Assembly: GCA_964604145.1 (NCBI GenBank)
Contig: CAZRXS010000011.1
Coordinates: 1 to 34,028, forward strand
Source of the DNA: Gudongella sp964604145
Lineage (GTDB): Bacteria > Bacillota > Clostridia > Tissierellales > Tissierellaceae
Reading direction: 5' to 3'
Length of the DNA: 34,028 bases
Within the stretch, counting starts at the first letter, position 1. Every line of letters begins with the position of its first letter. Made by a program: the position numbers and the translations under genes. A model generated the notes under the pieces. That model searched no databases and was not told the DNA's origin. It saw only the letters and a program-made list of their open reading frames with translations. This document shows, one piece after another, positions 7,755 through 16,370 of this stretch.

Positions 7755-7905
7755 CAATTCACAATTCACAGATCACAATGCACAATTAAAAGATTAAAAG
7801 ATTCCTCGTTACACTCGGAATGACAGAAATATCCTGTCATCCTGAGTGCAGCGAAGGATCTTTATATTGCTGTTGTTAATCGCGGATAGACAGAGTCGTC
7901 TATCC
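7755..7905. repeat. Dispersed hairpin repeat, copy C
   Basis: Repeats the order seen in copy A: CAATTCACAATTCACA, CACAATGCACAATTAAAAG, AAAAGATT, then the imperfect inverted repeat GGAATGACAG...CTGTCATCC with arms CCTCGTTACACTC and GAGTGCAGCGAAGG. A further hairpin follows at 7884-7905 (GGATAGAC...GTCTATCC, then CTACG). It lies between two converging genes and could also act as a transcription terminator for both. Confidence 0.7.
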
Positions 7906-7938
7906 CTACGACCTTCTTAATTTTCTGCTTCCTACTTC

Positions 7939-8808
7939 TCACTTATATATTACCTTCTCAACCCTCAGCTTATACCATGTAAACTCTCCTTCTGGGAGCA
8001 TCCAGCTTATGTGGATTTCACTTGGGATTCTAAGACCATCAAAAACAGCAAAATCTTTGCTTTCACCTACACACTCAAAAAGTTCACCTTTTTCATCTGT
8101 ATCTTTATATCTTATTGCACTTGACTTTATAACATCATAGTCCTCATTAAAATATAGATATACTTCACCATCTATTCCATGGTGGGACATCTTAACTCTG
8201 GCTGTATATTTGTCTATCTCTTCCCAATTCATATTTTCATTTAATGCAGCTTCAGGATACCATGATAGCTCTAAGAGATACCTCGCAAAAGATGATTGAT
8301 TTACTTTAACTGTATCTTTAATATTGGCCACCTTTACAAGATTAAACAATCTCATCTCCAAAGAACCTACACCATCAACAAAGCTATCCATACCATACAT
8401 ATTAATAAAGGGAAGAAAAGCTGCTTTTACTTGCCAAACAAAACCAGGCATAGCTATACCTGCAAATTGCTTTGAGGATGCGAATATCCATTTATCGGAA
8501 TTTTCATCCAGCCTCATTTCACCTTTTTGCTCAATATAAACATAACTGCTTCTTTTTCTTCCCAATACGCCAGATCTTATTAGCCATTTTTGAACGTTAA
8601 TAGGCAGGTGTTTTAAGTCCTCTATTGAAATATCCTCATTTGTAAAATCACCTTGATTTGTCTTTAAGATATTAATATTCTTATTTACTCTTTTTTTATA
8701 TCCAATACTTACAAAACCCCTAATCACAAAAAAAAGAAGTAGCACTAATCCAATTATATAAAGCAGTTTACTAATTAAATCCAAAAATCTCACATCCTTA
8801 TATTGCAA
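7939..8808 (-). CDS. Membrane-anchored DUF6920-like protein
   Basis: A 289-residue protein with one hydrophobic segment near residues 14-32, then a soluble domain. Features recalling the DUF6920/DUF6544 family are LPINVQKWLIRSGVLG, repeated aromatic residues in KWIFASSKQFAG and PGFVWQVKAAF, a GVGSLEMRLF segment, and LLELSWYPEAAL. The family has no established function, and the assignment is from memory. The frame opens at TTG 8808, overlapping the end of addA by 11 bases. A GTG at 8793 or TTG at 8784 (AAGG upstream) is equally plausible as start, so the first few residues are uncertain. The overlap indicates it is the last gene of the addBA operon. Confidence 0.75.
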   Translation of the reverse strand: MQYKDVRFLDLISKLLYIIGLVLLLFFVIRGFVSIGYKKRVNKNINILKTNQGDFTNEDISIEDLKHLPINVQKWLIRSGVLGRKRSSYVYIEQKGEMRLDENSDKWIFASSKQFAGIAMPGFVWQVKAAFLPFINMYGMDSFVDGVGSLEMRLFNLVKVANIKDTVKVNQSSFARYLLELSWYPEAALNENMNWEEIDKYTARVKMSHHGIDGEVYLYFNEDYDVIKSSAIRYKDTDEKGELFECVGESKDFAVFDGLRIPSEIHISWMLPEGEFTWYKLRVEKVIYK

Positions 8809-11800
8809 TAAATTTGTCTATTGTCGTAGAATATATAAATACTCCTAATACCTTTTTATCCACCATATTTGAAACTACTTCCTTGTAATAGTTTAGCTGA
8901 TCCTTGTAAAGAAAGATTAAATTCTCAATAAACTCCTCATCACTGCCCCATTTTACATTTGTTTTATAGTCTATTATATAAACTCCTTTATCAGTTATTA
9001 AAAGCAAGTCAATTATTCCTGATATATAGTCTCTATCAAGAACTCTATCAAATGTGGTTTCCGTTATTATCTTTGCAGAATCAGCCATCTCTTTAAATCT
9101 AGAGTTATTTACAAATCGCTCTAGGATATTTTTTAATCTTAAATTATATTCCTGGATTTCTTCTTCTATCTCAAACTCTAGCAGCACATCAATTATAGAA
9201 TCTATAGCAATCTTTTTATTAAAAAATTCTCCACCAGCCTTTTTCAAATAAATCTCAAACAATCTGTGGACAATACTTCCCCACTCAGAGCCTTTAAATT
9301 TAGAAAACTCAAAATTATCTTCTATAACTGTCTCTGTGGACTTTGGAAATTCTTTATCATCATGCCTACTTGGTGTTGTGTAGGAATAAGTCTGTTTTTC
9401 ACACTCTATTATAGTATCCTTACTAGAGGCATCGAAGCTTTCTATAAGTGCGTTAGCAGTATTATGACAAATCGATTTTAATGGAACTTTCTCAATTTCC
9501 TCGTCAAAGAAATCCTGACCTAGGCTTTTTGGAAGATGCCCACTAAAATAACTCATCCAATGATTCCTTTTATACTCACTTATTAATAAAACATTTTCTG
9601 CACGTGTAGTTGCCACATATTGAAGTCTTAAATTCTCTGCATTATCTTGAATTCTAGCCTCTTTTTGCATTTCATCCCAACCACTTGGAAATCCTAATTC
9701 ACTATAACCATCTTTAAGTCTTAGAAAAACTTCTTTCCCATTTGGACCTTGTTTAGTAAAGTTTTCTATATCAAATTTTGTGTCAGTCGATGATGTAGCT
9801 AAAATTACAACAGGTGCTTCCAGACCCTTTGCCTTGTGCAAATTCATAATCCTTACATAACCGCTATCATCATTGCCAGAGTATGCTAATAGCATTTCTT
9901 TTTCAATATCCATTTCTTTAAGTAGCATCAGCTCATTAGCAATAATTTCAAAGCTTATAATATTCTTGTTACTCAACTTTTCAATTATAGAAAATAGAGT
10001 CCCAGCAATTGACTTAACTGTTGTCGTATTGTATCCTGCTGTAAATATTGGTAAAACTTCATCCATTATGTTCCTTATATATGCAATTGGAGATAATTTA
10101 TCCTTTCTTTCTATATAAGTTTTTAAGTTATTAATTGCATCTCTAAACTTTTTATCGCAGTTGCTTAAATCCCTAGTTAAATAATCATATAGTTTAACTC
10201 TTTGGAATACATTGTCTTCAAATGTTTTAGTGTAATCTTCAAGGTTACCAATTCCATATGAATTTGTTAAAACTGCTGCCATAAGGGTTTCATTTAGGGG
10301 GTTTGATAGAAAGTAGACCAAATCCATAAAGTTAGCTATCTCAGGAATATCTCCGATTCTCATTTTTCCAGCAAAAGAGACAGGGATATTTCTATCTTTA
10401 ATTTCCTTAATATAGTTCCCCATATATTTAGTTCTGTACAATATAATCAAGAAATCTTCATATGACAAGGGTCTTTGAATCGTTTCTCCTCTTTCTAGAT
10501 CAAAACCCTCAATCTTATATCCTTCACTTACTGTCTTTTCAATAAACTTGGCAATCCATAAACTCTCATCGACTACATTTGCTTCAATGTATTTGGCGTC
10601 ACTTGCCTTAAATCCATAAATGCCTTTTAATAAATTATCAACTTCTAAATCACTATCATGTTTTACAGCATCCATTCCATAAAAATTTGCTTGATGTGTT
10701 ATTTCTGTGTTTAAGAGAAACTTTTTAGACCCATTATCTGACATTAGAACTTCATCAGCTTCTTCCTCTTTCAATTTAAATCTATCCTCCACCCACTCTA
10801 CAATTCCCGACTGAGTCCTGTAATTCCTTTTTAATACAACAAGTTCAGAATCTACATCGCTAGCAAATATCTCCCTAACATTATTATACAGTGTAATATC
10901 TGCCCCTCTAAATCTATAAATGGACTGTTTGGGATCCCCCACAATAAATGTAGAACCAGGTATTAACTTCCTCTTATTCCAAGGAGTATCTTCATCCTCA
11001 CATTCCCCATTTAAATAAAATAGAATTTCAGTTTGAATAGGATCAGTGTCCTGATACTCATCTATATAAAGGAATTTGTATTTATCGCGAACTCTTTTTC
11101 TAATCTGAGGATAATCCCTTAGAACATTTCTAGTTAATACTAGCAGATCTTCAAAGTTCACAACCATAATGCTCCTTTTTTGTTGTTTGTAAAGTTCTAT
11201 TGCTGGATATGCAATTGCAATAAGCAAATTATAAATATAGTTATATCTGGCATCATAATAAGCTTTTAAATTCTTACCTTTAAAAGCTCTGAAAAGCTCA
11301 TCAAATCTTTCTGGATTCTTTTTTATATAGGCTTTCTTTCCTGATGACTCCCAATTAGGTTTTTTAATTAGCAGCTTTGAAAGATTATAATAACTCTCCT
11401 TATCCCTTGTTTTTAAAACTGAGCTAATCGTCTCTGCATATTCCTTAAGAAATATAGTTGAAATCTCTTCACCTTCATTTGTGTATATCGACTTATCATC
11501 AATTATTTTAAAACTACTTAAAAAATCATCTATTACTACTTTAAGCTCGTCAAAACCATCGCCCTTATCTATTGCAGCTAGGTCGTAGCCGATTTGTGCA
11601 TGTTCGTAGTTAAGCAAAGTCATAAACGCAGATTTTGTCACATTGATATTTAACCCCTGTTCGTTGATTTTTTCAAAGAGGGGTTGCAAGTTTTTTTGTT
11701 CGCTTACAATATACTTTCTCCAAACAAGTTCTTTTATCTCAAGGTCTTCTGTAGGTTCAATAACCTTAAAATCCGATCCAATAGAGGATTCAAATCCACT

Positions 11801-12160
11801 TGTAATTAAAATTTCTCGACAAAAGCTATGAATGGTTCCAACATATTGATCATCAATTAATTCTATTGCCTCTTTTAAAGTTTCTTTTTCTATTCCTGCT
11901 TCTCTTTCTTCACTAGCTTCATAGAGCTTTTTCATAACCTTTTGTTTTAGTTCGCTTGCAGCTTTTTCAGTAAAAGTTATCGCAGCGATTTCATCCAACC
12001 TTAGTGGTCTGGCATACCTTTTATCATCAGCTAAAAGCTGCTTTATTATGCGGGAAATAATAAGAGTTGTTTTACCCGCACCTGCACCAGCCTCGACCAT
12101 ATAGTTTTTATCAAAATCAGTTAATAGCATATCTCTTAATCCATCTTCTGTTTTAATCAT
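8798..12160 (-). CDS. addA: AddA-like helicase-nuclease subunit (UvrD family)
   Basis: Superfamily 1 helicase with a C-terminal nuclease, 1120 residues, the active subunit of an AddAB/RecBCD-type complex that processes double-strand breaks. Motifs in order: Walker A AGAGAGKTT at 24-32, AAITFTEKAASELK, GTIHSFCREIL, motif II LYIDEYQDTDPIQ, GDPKQSIYRFRGAD, KRNYRTQSG, LHKAKGLEAPVVIL, YVATTRAENVLLI. The nuclease site is IIDLLLITDKGVYIIDYKTN near residue 1070. The ATG overlaps the addB-like stop by four bases (ATGA) and has CGGAGG upstream, so the two are translationally coupled. It is somewhat shorter than typical Bacillus AddA (about 1200) and diverges from it, so it may be a clostridial variant rather than a strict orthologue. 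Confidence 0.9.
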   Translation of the reverse strand: MIKTEDGLRDMLLTDFDKNYMVEAGAGAGKTTLIISRIIKQLLADDKRYARPLRLDEIAAITFTEKAASELKQKVMKKLYEASEEREAGIEKETLKEAIELIDDQYVGTIHSFCREILITSGFESSIGSDFKVIEPTEDLEIKELVWRKYIVSEQKNLQPLFEKINEQGLNINVTKSAFMTLLNYEHAQIGYDLAAIDKGDGFDELKVVIDDFLSSFKIIDDKSIYTNEGEEISTIFLKEYAETISSVLKTRDKESYYNLSKLLIKKPNWESSGKKAYIKKNPERFDELFRAFKGKNLKAYYDARYNYIYNLLIAIAYPAIELYKQQKRSIMVVNFEDLLVLTRNVLRDYPQIRKRVRDKYKFLYIDEYQDTDPIQTEILFYLNGECEDEDTPWNKRKLIPGSTFIVGDPKQSIYRFRGADITLYNNVREIFASDVDSELVVLKRNYRTQSGIVEWVEDRFKLKEEEADEVLMSDNGSKKFLLNTEITHQANFYGMDAVKHDSDLEVDNLLKGIYGFKASDAKYIEANVVDESLWIAKFIEKTVSEGYKIEGFDLERGETIQRPLSYEDFLIILYRTKYMGNYIKEIKDRNIPVSFAGKMRIGDIPEIANFMDLVYFLSNPLNETLMAAVLTNSYGIGNLEDYTKTFEDNVFQRVKLYDYLTRDLSNCDKKFRDAINNLKTYIERKDKLSPIAYIRNIMDEVLPIFTAGYNTTTVKSIAGTLFSIIEKLSNKNIISFEIIANELMLLKEMDIEKEMLLAYSGNDDSGYVRIMNLHKAKGLEAPVVILATSSTDTKFDIENFTKQGPNGKEVFLRLKDGYSELGFPSGWDEMQKEARIQDNAENLRLQYVATTRAENVLLISEYKRNHWMSYFSGHLPKSLGQDFFDEEIEKVPLKSICHNTANALIESFDASSKDTIIECEKQTYSYTTPSRHDDKEFPKSTETVIEDNFEFSKFKGSEWGSIVHRLFEIYLKKAGGEFFNKKIAIDSIIDVLLEFEIEEEIQEYNLRLKNILERFVNNSRFKEMADSAKIITETTFDRVLDRDYISGIIDLLLITDKGVYIIDYKTNVKWGSDEEFIENLIFLYKDQLNYYKEVVSNMVDKKVLGVFIYSTTIDKFIAI

Positions 12161-14880
12161 TCCACAACCTCCGAAGGGTTTCTACAAATCATAGTATATG
12201 GGCAGTATGTGCAAGCTTTTTCATTGCCTGACTTAGAATTATCCCCAAGTTCTAGTCTTTTAAGGGCATCGTAAATTATGGTGGCCTTTTGTTCTTTAAT
12301 TTCATCAGCATCTTTTAGACTATTCATAGACCAAGTTTTTTTATCTCCAAGTTCCAGTGGGAAATCGTATCTAGAATCGTTGACTTTTTTATTAAAAAAC
12401 TTCTCACAAGCCAAACTATATAAATAATCCTGGAATACTTCCGACTTTCCTTTTGGGTCTTTAAAACACTTTCCAGACTTATAATCAATTATATCTATCC
12501 TATCATTATCTAAAAAATCAACTCTGTCTATTCTTCCAGCTAAGTTAATTTTAATACTATCTTCTCCACTCTTAATAACTATTCCCATAGGTTCACTTCT
12601 TGAAATTACTAATTCTGTCCTAGAAAATTTTATAAGCCCATCTTGCAGTAATTTATAATATTTGTCCATGTATAAAGAGACCACAGACAGTAACTCTTTT
12701 CTAAAGAAGCTAAAATAGTTTTGCACCAAGACAGGATTTTCTTTTCTCACATTTTCAAATTCATCATAGACTATTTTTCTGATAATTTTATGGACATCAA
12801 CAGGTCTATCCTGGAGGCCTTTAACTACCTTTTCAAATACAGAATGGACCAAACTTCCTCTATCCATAAAATCTAACCACCCATCGTAACCTAAAACTAT
12901 TTCTCTTTCTTCCTCTAAACCGACAATATATGCATAATAATGGGCTCTATTACATCTAATAAGTGTTTCTATCTCAGTTGCAGAAAACACTCTTTCATCT
13001 ATATTTATTGCTTTCTGGCTGGTATTTTCCCTGTTTATAGCCTCATTAGTTAAAATCCCATCAGGATTAAAAATAAGCTCATCCATCATATTAAATCTAT
13101 TATTCTTATCTTCAATAATAAAGCCAGCAGGAATTGGATCTTTAAGTTCCAAAAGCTTAGCCATAAGGGCAGATGGATTCAATTCTCTAACATTATCAGT
13201 ATCGTAAAATGAATAAAGCAGAGTTAAATCTCCACTTGCAGTTGATAACAGTTGGACCAGCTTAAAATATGAGTCGGATTTTTCTGGTGATGGTGATAAC
13301 AGTTTGCTAATCAGGGCCTTTTCTCTATCATAGAGTACTGGGTCTTCTCCAGATGAATCTGGAAAATGCTTTGCATCTAGACCTATAACATAAATATTCT
13401 CCCTTGTTAAAAACTGAGTATTATTATAACTACAGGCGTGGATTTTCCCAGCCTCTGCTTTTTCCATCTTTACTCTAGAAGCCCTTAATCTAAGCTCGAT
13501 TTCATATAACCACTTTTCTTCTACATTCTCATATGAACAAGGACCCTCTACATAACTTTGGATTGTTTTAATTAGTTCGTCTTTTATCTCACTTGTCTCA
13601 TCATCAGATTTTATAAAATATTTATCTAAAATATCTCTTAAAGTAAGTAGCCAAGAATCCGTAGATTTGCTCCTATCTTCAAGTTCAGATAATAGGCCTA
13701 AAAACTCTCTAAGCTTAGTGTAAATCTCCACCTGAGATTTATAAAATTCAGAGTCTAAATAAGCTTTACTATGGGAATTATGTAAAAAATCGATTCTTTG
13801 GGCTAAGTCTTTCGCACCGATACTAACCTTTGCTGCTTGGAGCATTTCATATACTTGTTTATTAGTTTTAATTAGGTTATCAGTTTCAATTCCTAAATCA
13901 ATAACTCCAGATAGAAATAATGGTTTTAACTCAGAAAGCAGCGAACCTTTTGATATATACCAAATAATTTGAGATATAAAAAAATATGCTTTAGTATTAT
14001 CTAGCTTTAAGCCTTCTTGAATAGTTGTCTTGGCATTAAAATAGCTAGCGATATTTTGAATATACTCAGCATAGTCACTCCCAATATACACTATTTGACA
14101 TTGGTCAAAAGCAAGTTTTCTAGCAAGTATATCTCTAAAAACCCAAGAAACTTCATTATTATATCCATAAGCCTCAACAAGATTAAAATCATCCCGATTA
14201 GCTCGATTATCATATAAATAGCCTATGCTATTTACCTTGTTTTCATATGGGATATGGGATGATAACTTCTGATTTATTGGCCTTTTAATATTGTGGGGTC
14301 TGAAAAGAGCTAGCACTGTAAATCCTTTGGAAATCTGGCTTAAAAATCGACTCTCAAGTGGAGAGAGTTGCGTGTTTTCATATATATAAAAGTCCGCATC
14401 AATTTTTGAATGTGTAAGCTTTAATATATCAGCACTATCCACAAAAGCATTTTTTTCTAGCTGGATTTCATAGAGCCTATATATCTCTTTAAGCTCCTTT
14501 ATTTTCTTATTATTAGTTTGAATCATTTCTGGCAAAATCTCAGCTTTTTTAAAATCTATTATTACGCTATAAATGCTTCCATATGTATTCAATGTAATTA
14601 TCTCTCGTTTAAAAACTTCTGCCTTTACAGATTCTCCATTCATTATTGACTCAATTATAAACCTTGCGCCTTCATCATTTATAAGGCTCAGGTTCTTTTT
14701 TTTAAGTTCTAACTCACACATTTCTCTTGCAAGTTGACCTATGGTTGTTATTTTAGTCCTTAGCAATAAGCCATAGTTTAAAAGAAGATTTCTCTTAACC
14801 GAATGGATACTTGAGGACTTATCTACTATAATAATTTTTTCTTTATTAATATCTCTAAGCTCGTCTTTAAAAGTCATCAT
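12157..14880 (-). CDS. addB: AddB-like nuclease subunit without a Walker A motif
   Basis: Partner of the AddA-like subunit, 907 residues. The C-terminal third is a PD-(D/E)XK nuclease: NLAGRIDRVDFLDNDRIDIIDYKSGKC contains the Asp and the Asp-Tyr-Lys motif. Four cysteines, Cys643 (LIRCNRAHYYAYIVGLEEE) and Cys890/893/899 (KACTYCPYTMIC), match the Fe-S arrangement of AddB. The N-terminus reads IIIVDKSSSIHSVKRN where AddB proteins usually have a GxxGxGKT nucleotide loop, so ATP binding has probably been lost. It starts nine bases after the upstream hypothetical gene and overlaps addA by four bases. Two adjacent ATGs (14880, 14877) are both possible starts. Confidence 0.82.
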   Translation of the reverse strand: MMTFKDELRDINKEKIIIVDKSSSIHSVKRNLLLNYGLLLRTKITTIGQLAREMCELELKKKNLSLINDEGARFIIESIMNGESVKAEVFKREIITLNTYGSIYSVIIDFKKAEILPEMIQTNNKKIKELKEIYRLYEIQLEKNAFVDSADILKLTHSKIDADFYIYENTQLSPLESRFLSQISKGFTVLALFRPHNIKRPINQKLSSHIPYENKVNSIGYLYDNRANRDDFNLVEAYGYNNEVSWVFRDILARKLAFDQCQIVYIGSDYAEYIQNIASYFNAKTTIQEGLKLDNTKAYFFISQIIWYISKGSLLSELKPLFLSGVIDLGIETDNLIKTNKQVYEMLQAAKVSIGAKDLAQRIDFLHNSHSKAYLDSEFYKSQVEIYTKLREFLGLLSELEDRSKSTDSWLLTLRDILDKYFIKSDDETSEIKDELIKTIQSYVEGPCSYENVEEKWLYEIELRLRASRVKMEKAEAGKIHACSYNNTQFLTRENIYVIGLDAKHFPDSSGEDPVLYDREKALISKLLSPSPEKSDSYFKLVQLLSTASGDLTLLYSFYDTDNVRELNPSALMAKLLELKDPIPAGFIIEDKNNRFNMMDELIFNPDGILTNEAINRENTSQKAINIDERVFSATEIETLIRCNRAHYYAYIVGLEEEREIVLGYDGWLDFMDRGSLVHSVFEKVVKGLQDRPVDVHKIIRKIVYDEFENVRKENPVLVQNYFSFFRKELLSVVSLYMDKYYKLLQDGLIKFSRTELVISRSEPMGIVIKSGEDSIKINLAGRIDRVDFLDNDRIDIIDYKSGKCFKDPKGKSEVFQDYLYSLACEKFFNKKVNDSRYDFPLELGDKKTWSMNSLKDADEIKEQKATIIYDALKRLELGDNSKSGNEKACTYCPYTMICRNPSEVVE

Positions 14881-14889
14881 ACTAGCCCC

Positions 14890-15504
14890 CTACTCTATTA
14901 TAGTAATATTCTCAACATACATAATCTCACAAGCACCATTTCCTCTATCATTCCTCGACTTGCTTGTTTTCCATAAAGAAGTGTTATCCGGATTTTTAAA
15001 ATCAACATCCACTAAATACCCCTCTAACTTTATATAATCTTCTTCTTTTATAGATTTAATTTTCTTTAAAATATCTTTATCTTTGTGAATTATATGAACA
15101 TTAGCTGAGTTCTTAGAAATATAATCCTCATTTACTGGAAGATCCTTGGAATATTTGTAATAATACCATCTGCCACTTTGAGAATAACTTATACCCTCAT
15201 CAATCTCATCTTTGTTTAAGTCTCCCCAAGCAATGGCTAAATCATATTCAGAAACTTGTGATGTATAATCAGAATACTTTTTCTTAGATTTAACAACTCC
15301 AGTAAGCTCATACTCTGCCCTCTTAATAAGCTCAACCTTCCCCTCACTACCATCATGTAGTATCCTGTCATCTAACTTTATATCACTTTGAATGGGCATG
15401 GCGATTTCTCCTTGATAAACAACATTATCCATAGTTAAGGACTTGCCAAAAAGTATCATTGCTATTAAAAGTAAAATACCTAGTAGTTTAGATAAGCTAG
15501 TCAA
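14890..15504 (-). CDS. Membrane-anchored hypothetical protein, first gene of the addBA operon
   Basis: Not recognised. About 204 residues: a short N-terminus, one hydrophobic segment (LLGILLLIAMILFG) and a presumably extracellular domain with YDLAIAWGDLN, ISYSQSGRWYYYKY, KNSANVHIIH, EDYIKLEGYLVDVDF and a C-terminal GACEIMYVE. Conservation-like blocks of Trp, Tyr and Asn suggest a real fold. The frame stays open to 15540, but the upstream ATG at 15522 would begin right at the predicted transcription start. TTG at 15504 has GGAAGGGG about ten bases ahead and was chosen. The stop lies nine bases before addB, so it heads that operon. Its relation to DNA repair is unknown. Confidence 0.7.
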   Translation of the reverse strand: MTSLSKLLGILLLIAMILFGKSLTMDNVVYQGEIAMPIQSDIKLDDRILHDGSEGKVELIKRAEYELTGVVKSKKKYSDYTSQVSEYDLAIAWGDLNKDEIDEGISYSQSGRWYYYKYSKDLPVNEDYISKNSANVHIIHKDKDILKKIKSIKEEDYIKLEGYLVDVDFKNPDNTSLWKTSKSRNDRGNGACEIMYVENITIIE

Positions 15505-15528
15505 GTGACCATCCCCTTCCATATTTAA

Positions 15529-15537
15529 ATTATAGCA
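15529..15537 (-). promoter_or_regulatory. Extended -10 promoter of the hypothetical-addB-addA operon
   Basis: TGCTATAAT, a perfect extended -10 box, lies 25 bases upstream of the chosen TTG start and directly after the trpA terminator. No clear -35 box accompanies it, which is common with extended -10 promoters. Confidence 0.6.
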
Positions 15538-15548
15538 CAAGGATAAAT

Positions 15549-15585
15549 AAAAAAACTAGCAACTTCCCAGTTAGCTAGTTTTTTG
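15549..15585 (-). terminator. Terminator after trpA
   Basis: An inverted repeat with arms AAAAACTAGCtAAC and GTTgCTAGTTTTT (one mismatch) and a six-base loop, followed by a T run on the minus strand, 8 bases beyond the trpA stop. It separates trpBA from the next operon. Confidence 0.85.
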
Positions 15586-15593
15586 GCTTTTTA

Positions 15594-16370
15594 TTATACA
15601 CTTTTAATAGCTTCTTTCATTTCCCTAACAAAGTCTTTTACAATAGGCAAACAGTCTTCTCCATATTCCTCACATATTTTTACTACTTCTGATCCCACAA
15701 TAACACCATCTGATATTCTCGCTATTTCCTTAGCCTCTTCAGGGGTTGAAATATGGAAATTGATTGCACATGGAATCCTTGTTTTACTCTTAATCATGTC
15801 AACTGAACTTCTAAGCTTATTAGATGCAGTAGCTCTGTTCTCTGCAAGTCCTAAAGATGAAACATTATAAATAAATCCTTTTGCATTCTCTACTATCATA
15901 TTTACCCTTTCACCTGATGTTTGAGCCACAAGTGAAATAAAGTCTATACCATATTTTTCACAGACTAGTGAAAACTCTTCTTTTTCCTCAAAGGGAACAT
16001 CTGGAAGTATAAGCGCATCAACGCCTATTTCCTTCATAGTCTTAATAAATCTTTCTGTATTATATGAAAAAACTACATTTGCATAAGTCATAATAGCAAG
16101 TGGTATTTGAGTATTTTTTCTAATTTTTTTGATCGTCTCAAAAACTTTATCTGTTGTAACTCCAGCTTGCAGCGCTCTTAAGCTTGAGGCTTGTATTACA
16201 GGCCCTTCAGCAGTTGGATCAGAAAATGGTATGCCTATCTCTATCAAGTCCGCTCCCGCTTCTTCCATGGCATATACAAGCTTCTCAGTAATATCTAGAT
16301 TCGGATCGCCCCCCGTTATAAATGCAATAAACGCCTTGCCGTTTTCAAATACTTTTTTTATTCTACTCAT
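15594..16370 (-). CDS. trpA: Tryptophan synthase alpha subunit, with unusual active-site changes
   Basis: TIM-barrel alpha subunit that cleaves indole-glycerol phosphate to indole, which passes to TrpB. It has 258 residues, close to the usual length. The fold is clear from AFITGGDPNL, ADLIEIGIPFSDP, MTYANVVFSY, LILPDVPFEEK and GVIVGSEVV. Glu44 matches catalytic Glu49 of the E. coli enzyme, but the position of catalytic Asp60 is Glu55 (TAEGP). The active-site loop usually reading GVTGAENR is GLAENR, and the phosphate-binding GFGIS is NFHIS (204-208). Activity may be reduced or altered. The ATG overlaps the trpB stop by eight bases, so the two are coupled. Expression is under the Trp T-box. Confidence 0.92.
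   Translation of the reverse strand: MSRIKKVFENGKAFIAFITGGDPNLDITEKLVYAMEEAGADLIEIGIPFSDPTAEGPVIQASSLRALQAGVTTDKVFETIKKIRKNTQIPLAIMTYANVVFSYNTERFIKTMKEIGVDALILPDVPFEEKEEFSLVCEKYGIDFISLVAQTSGERVNMIVENAKGFIYNVSSLGLAENRATASNKLRSSVDMIKSKTRIPCAINFHISTPEEAKEIARISDGVIVGSEVVKICEEYGEDCLPIVKDFVREMKEAIKSV

Noticed and set aside
9054..14217. Short plus-strand frames opposite addA and addB
   Set aside because: Shadows of long, well-supported minus-strand genes, without ribosome binding sites or recognisable domains.
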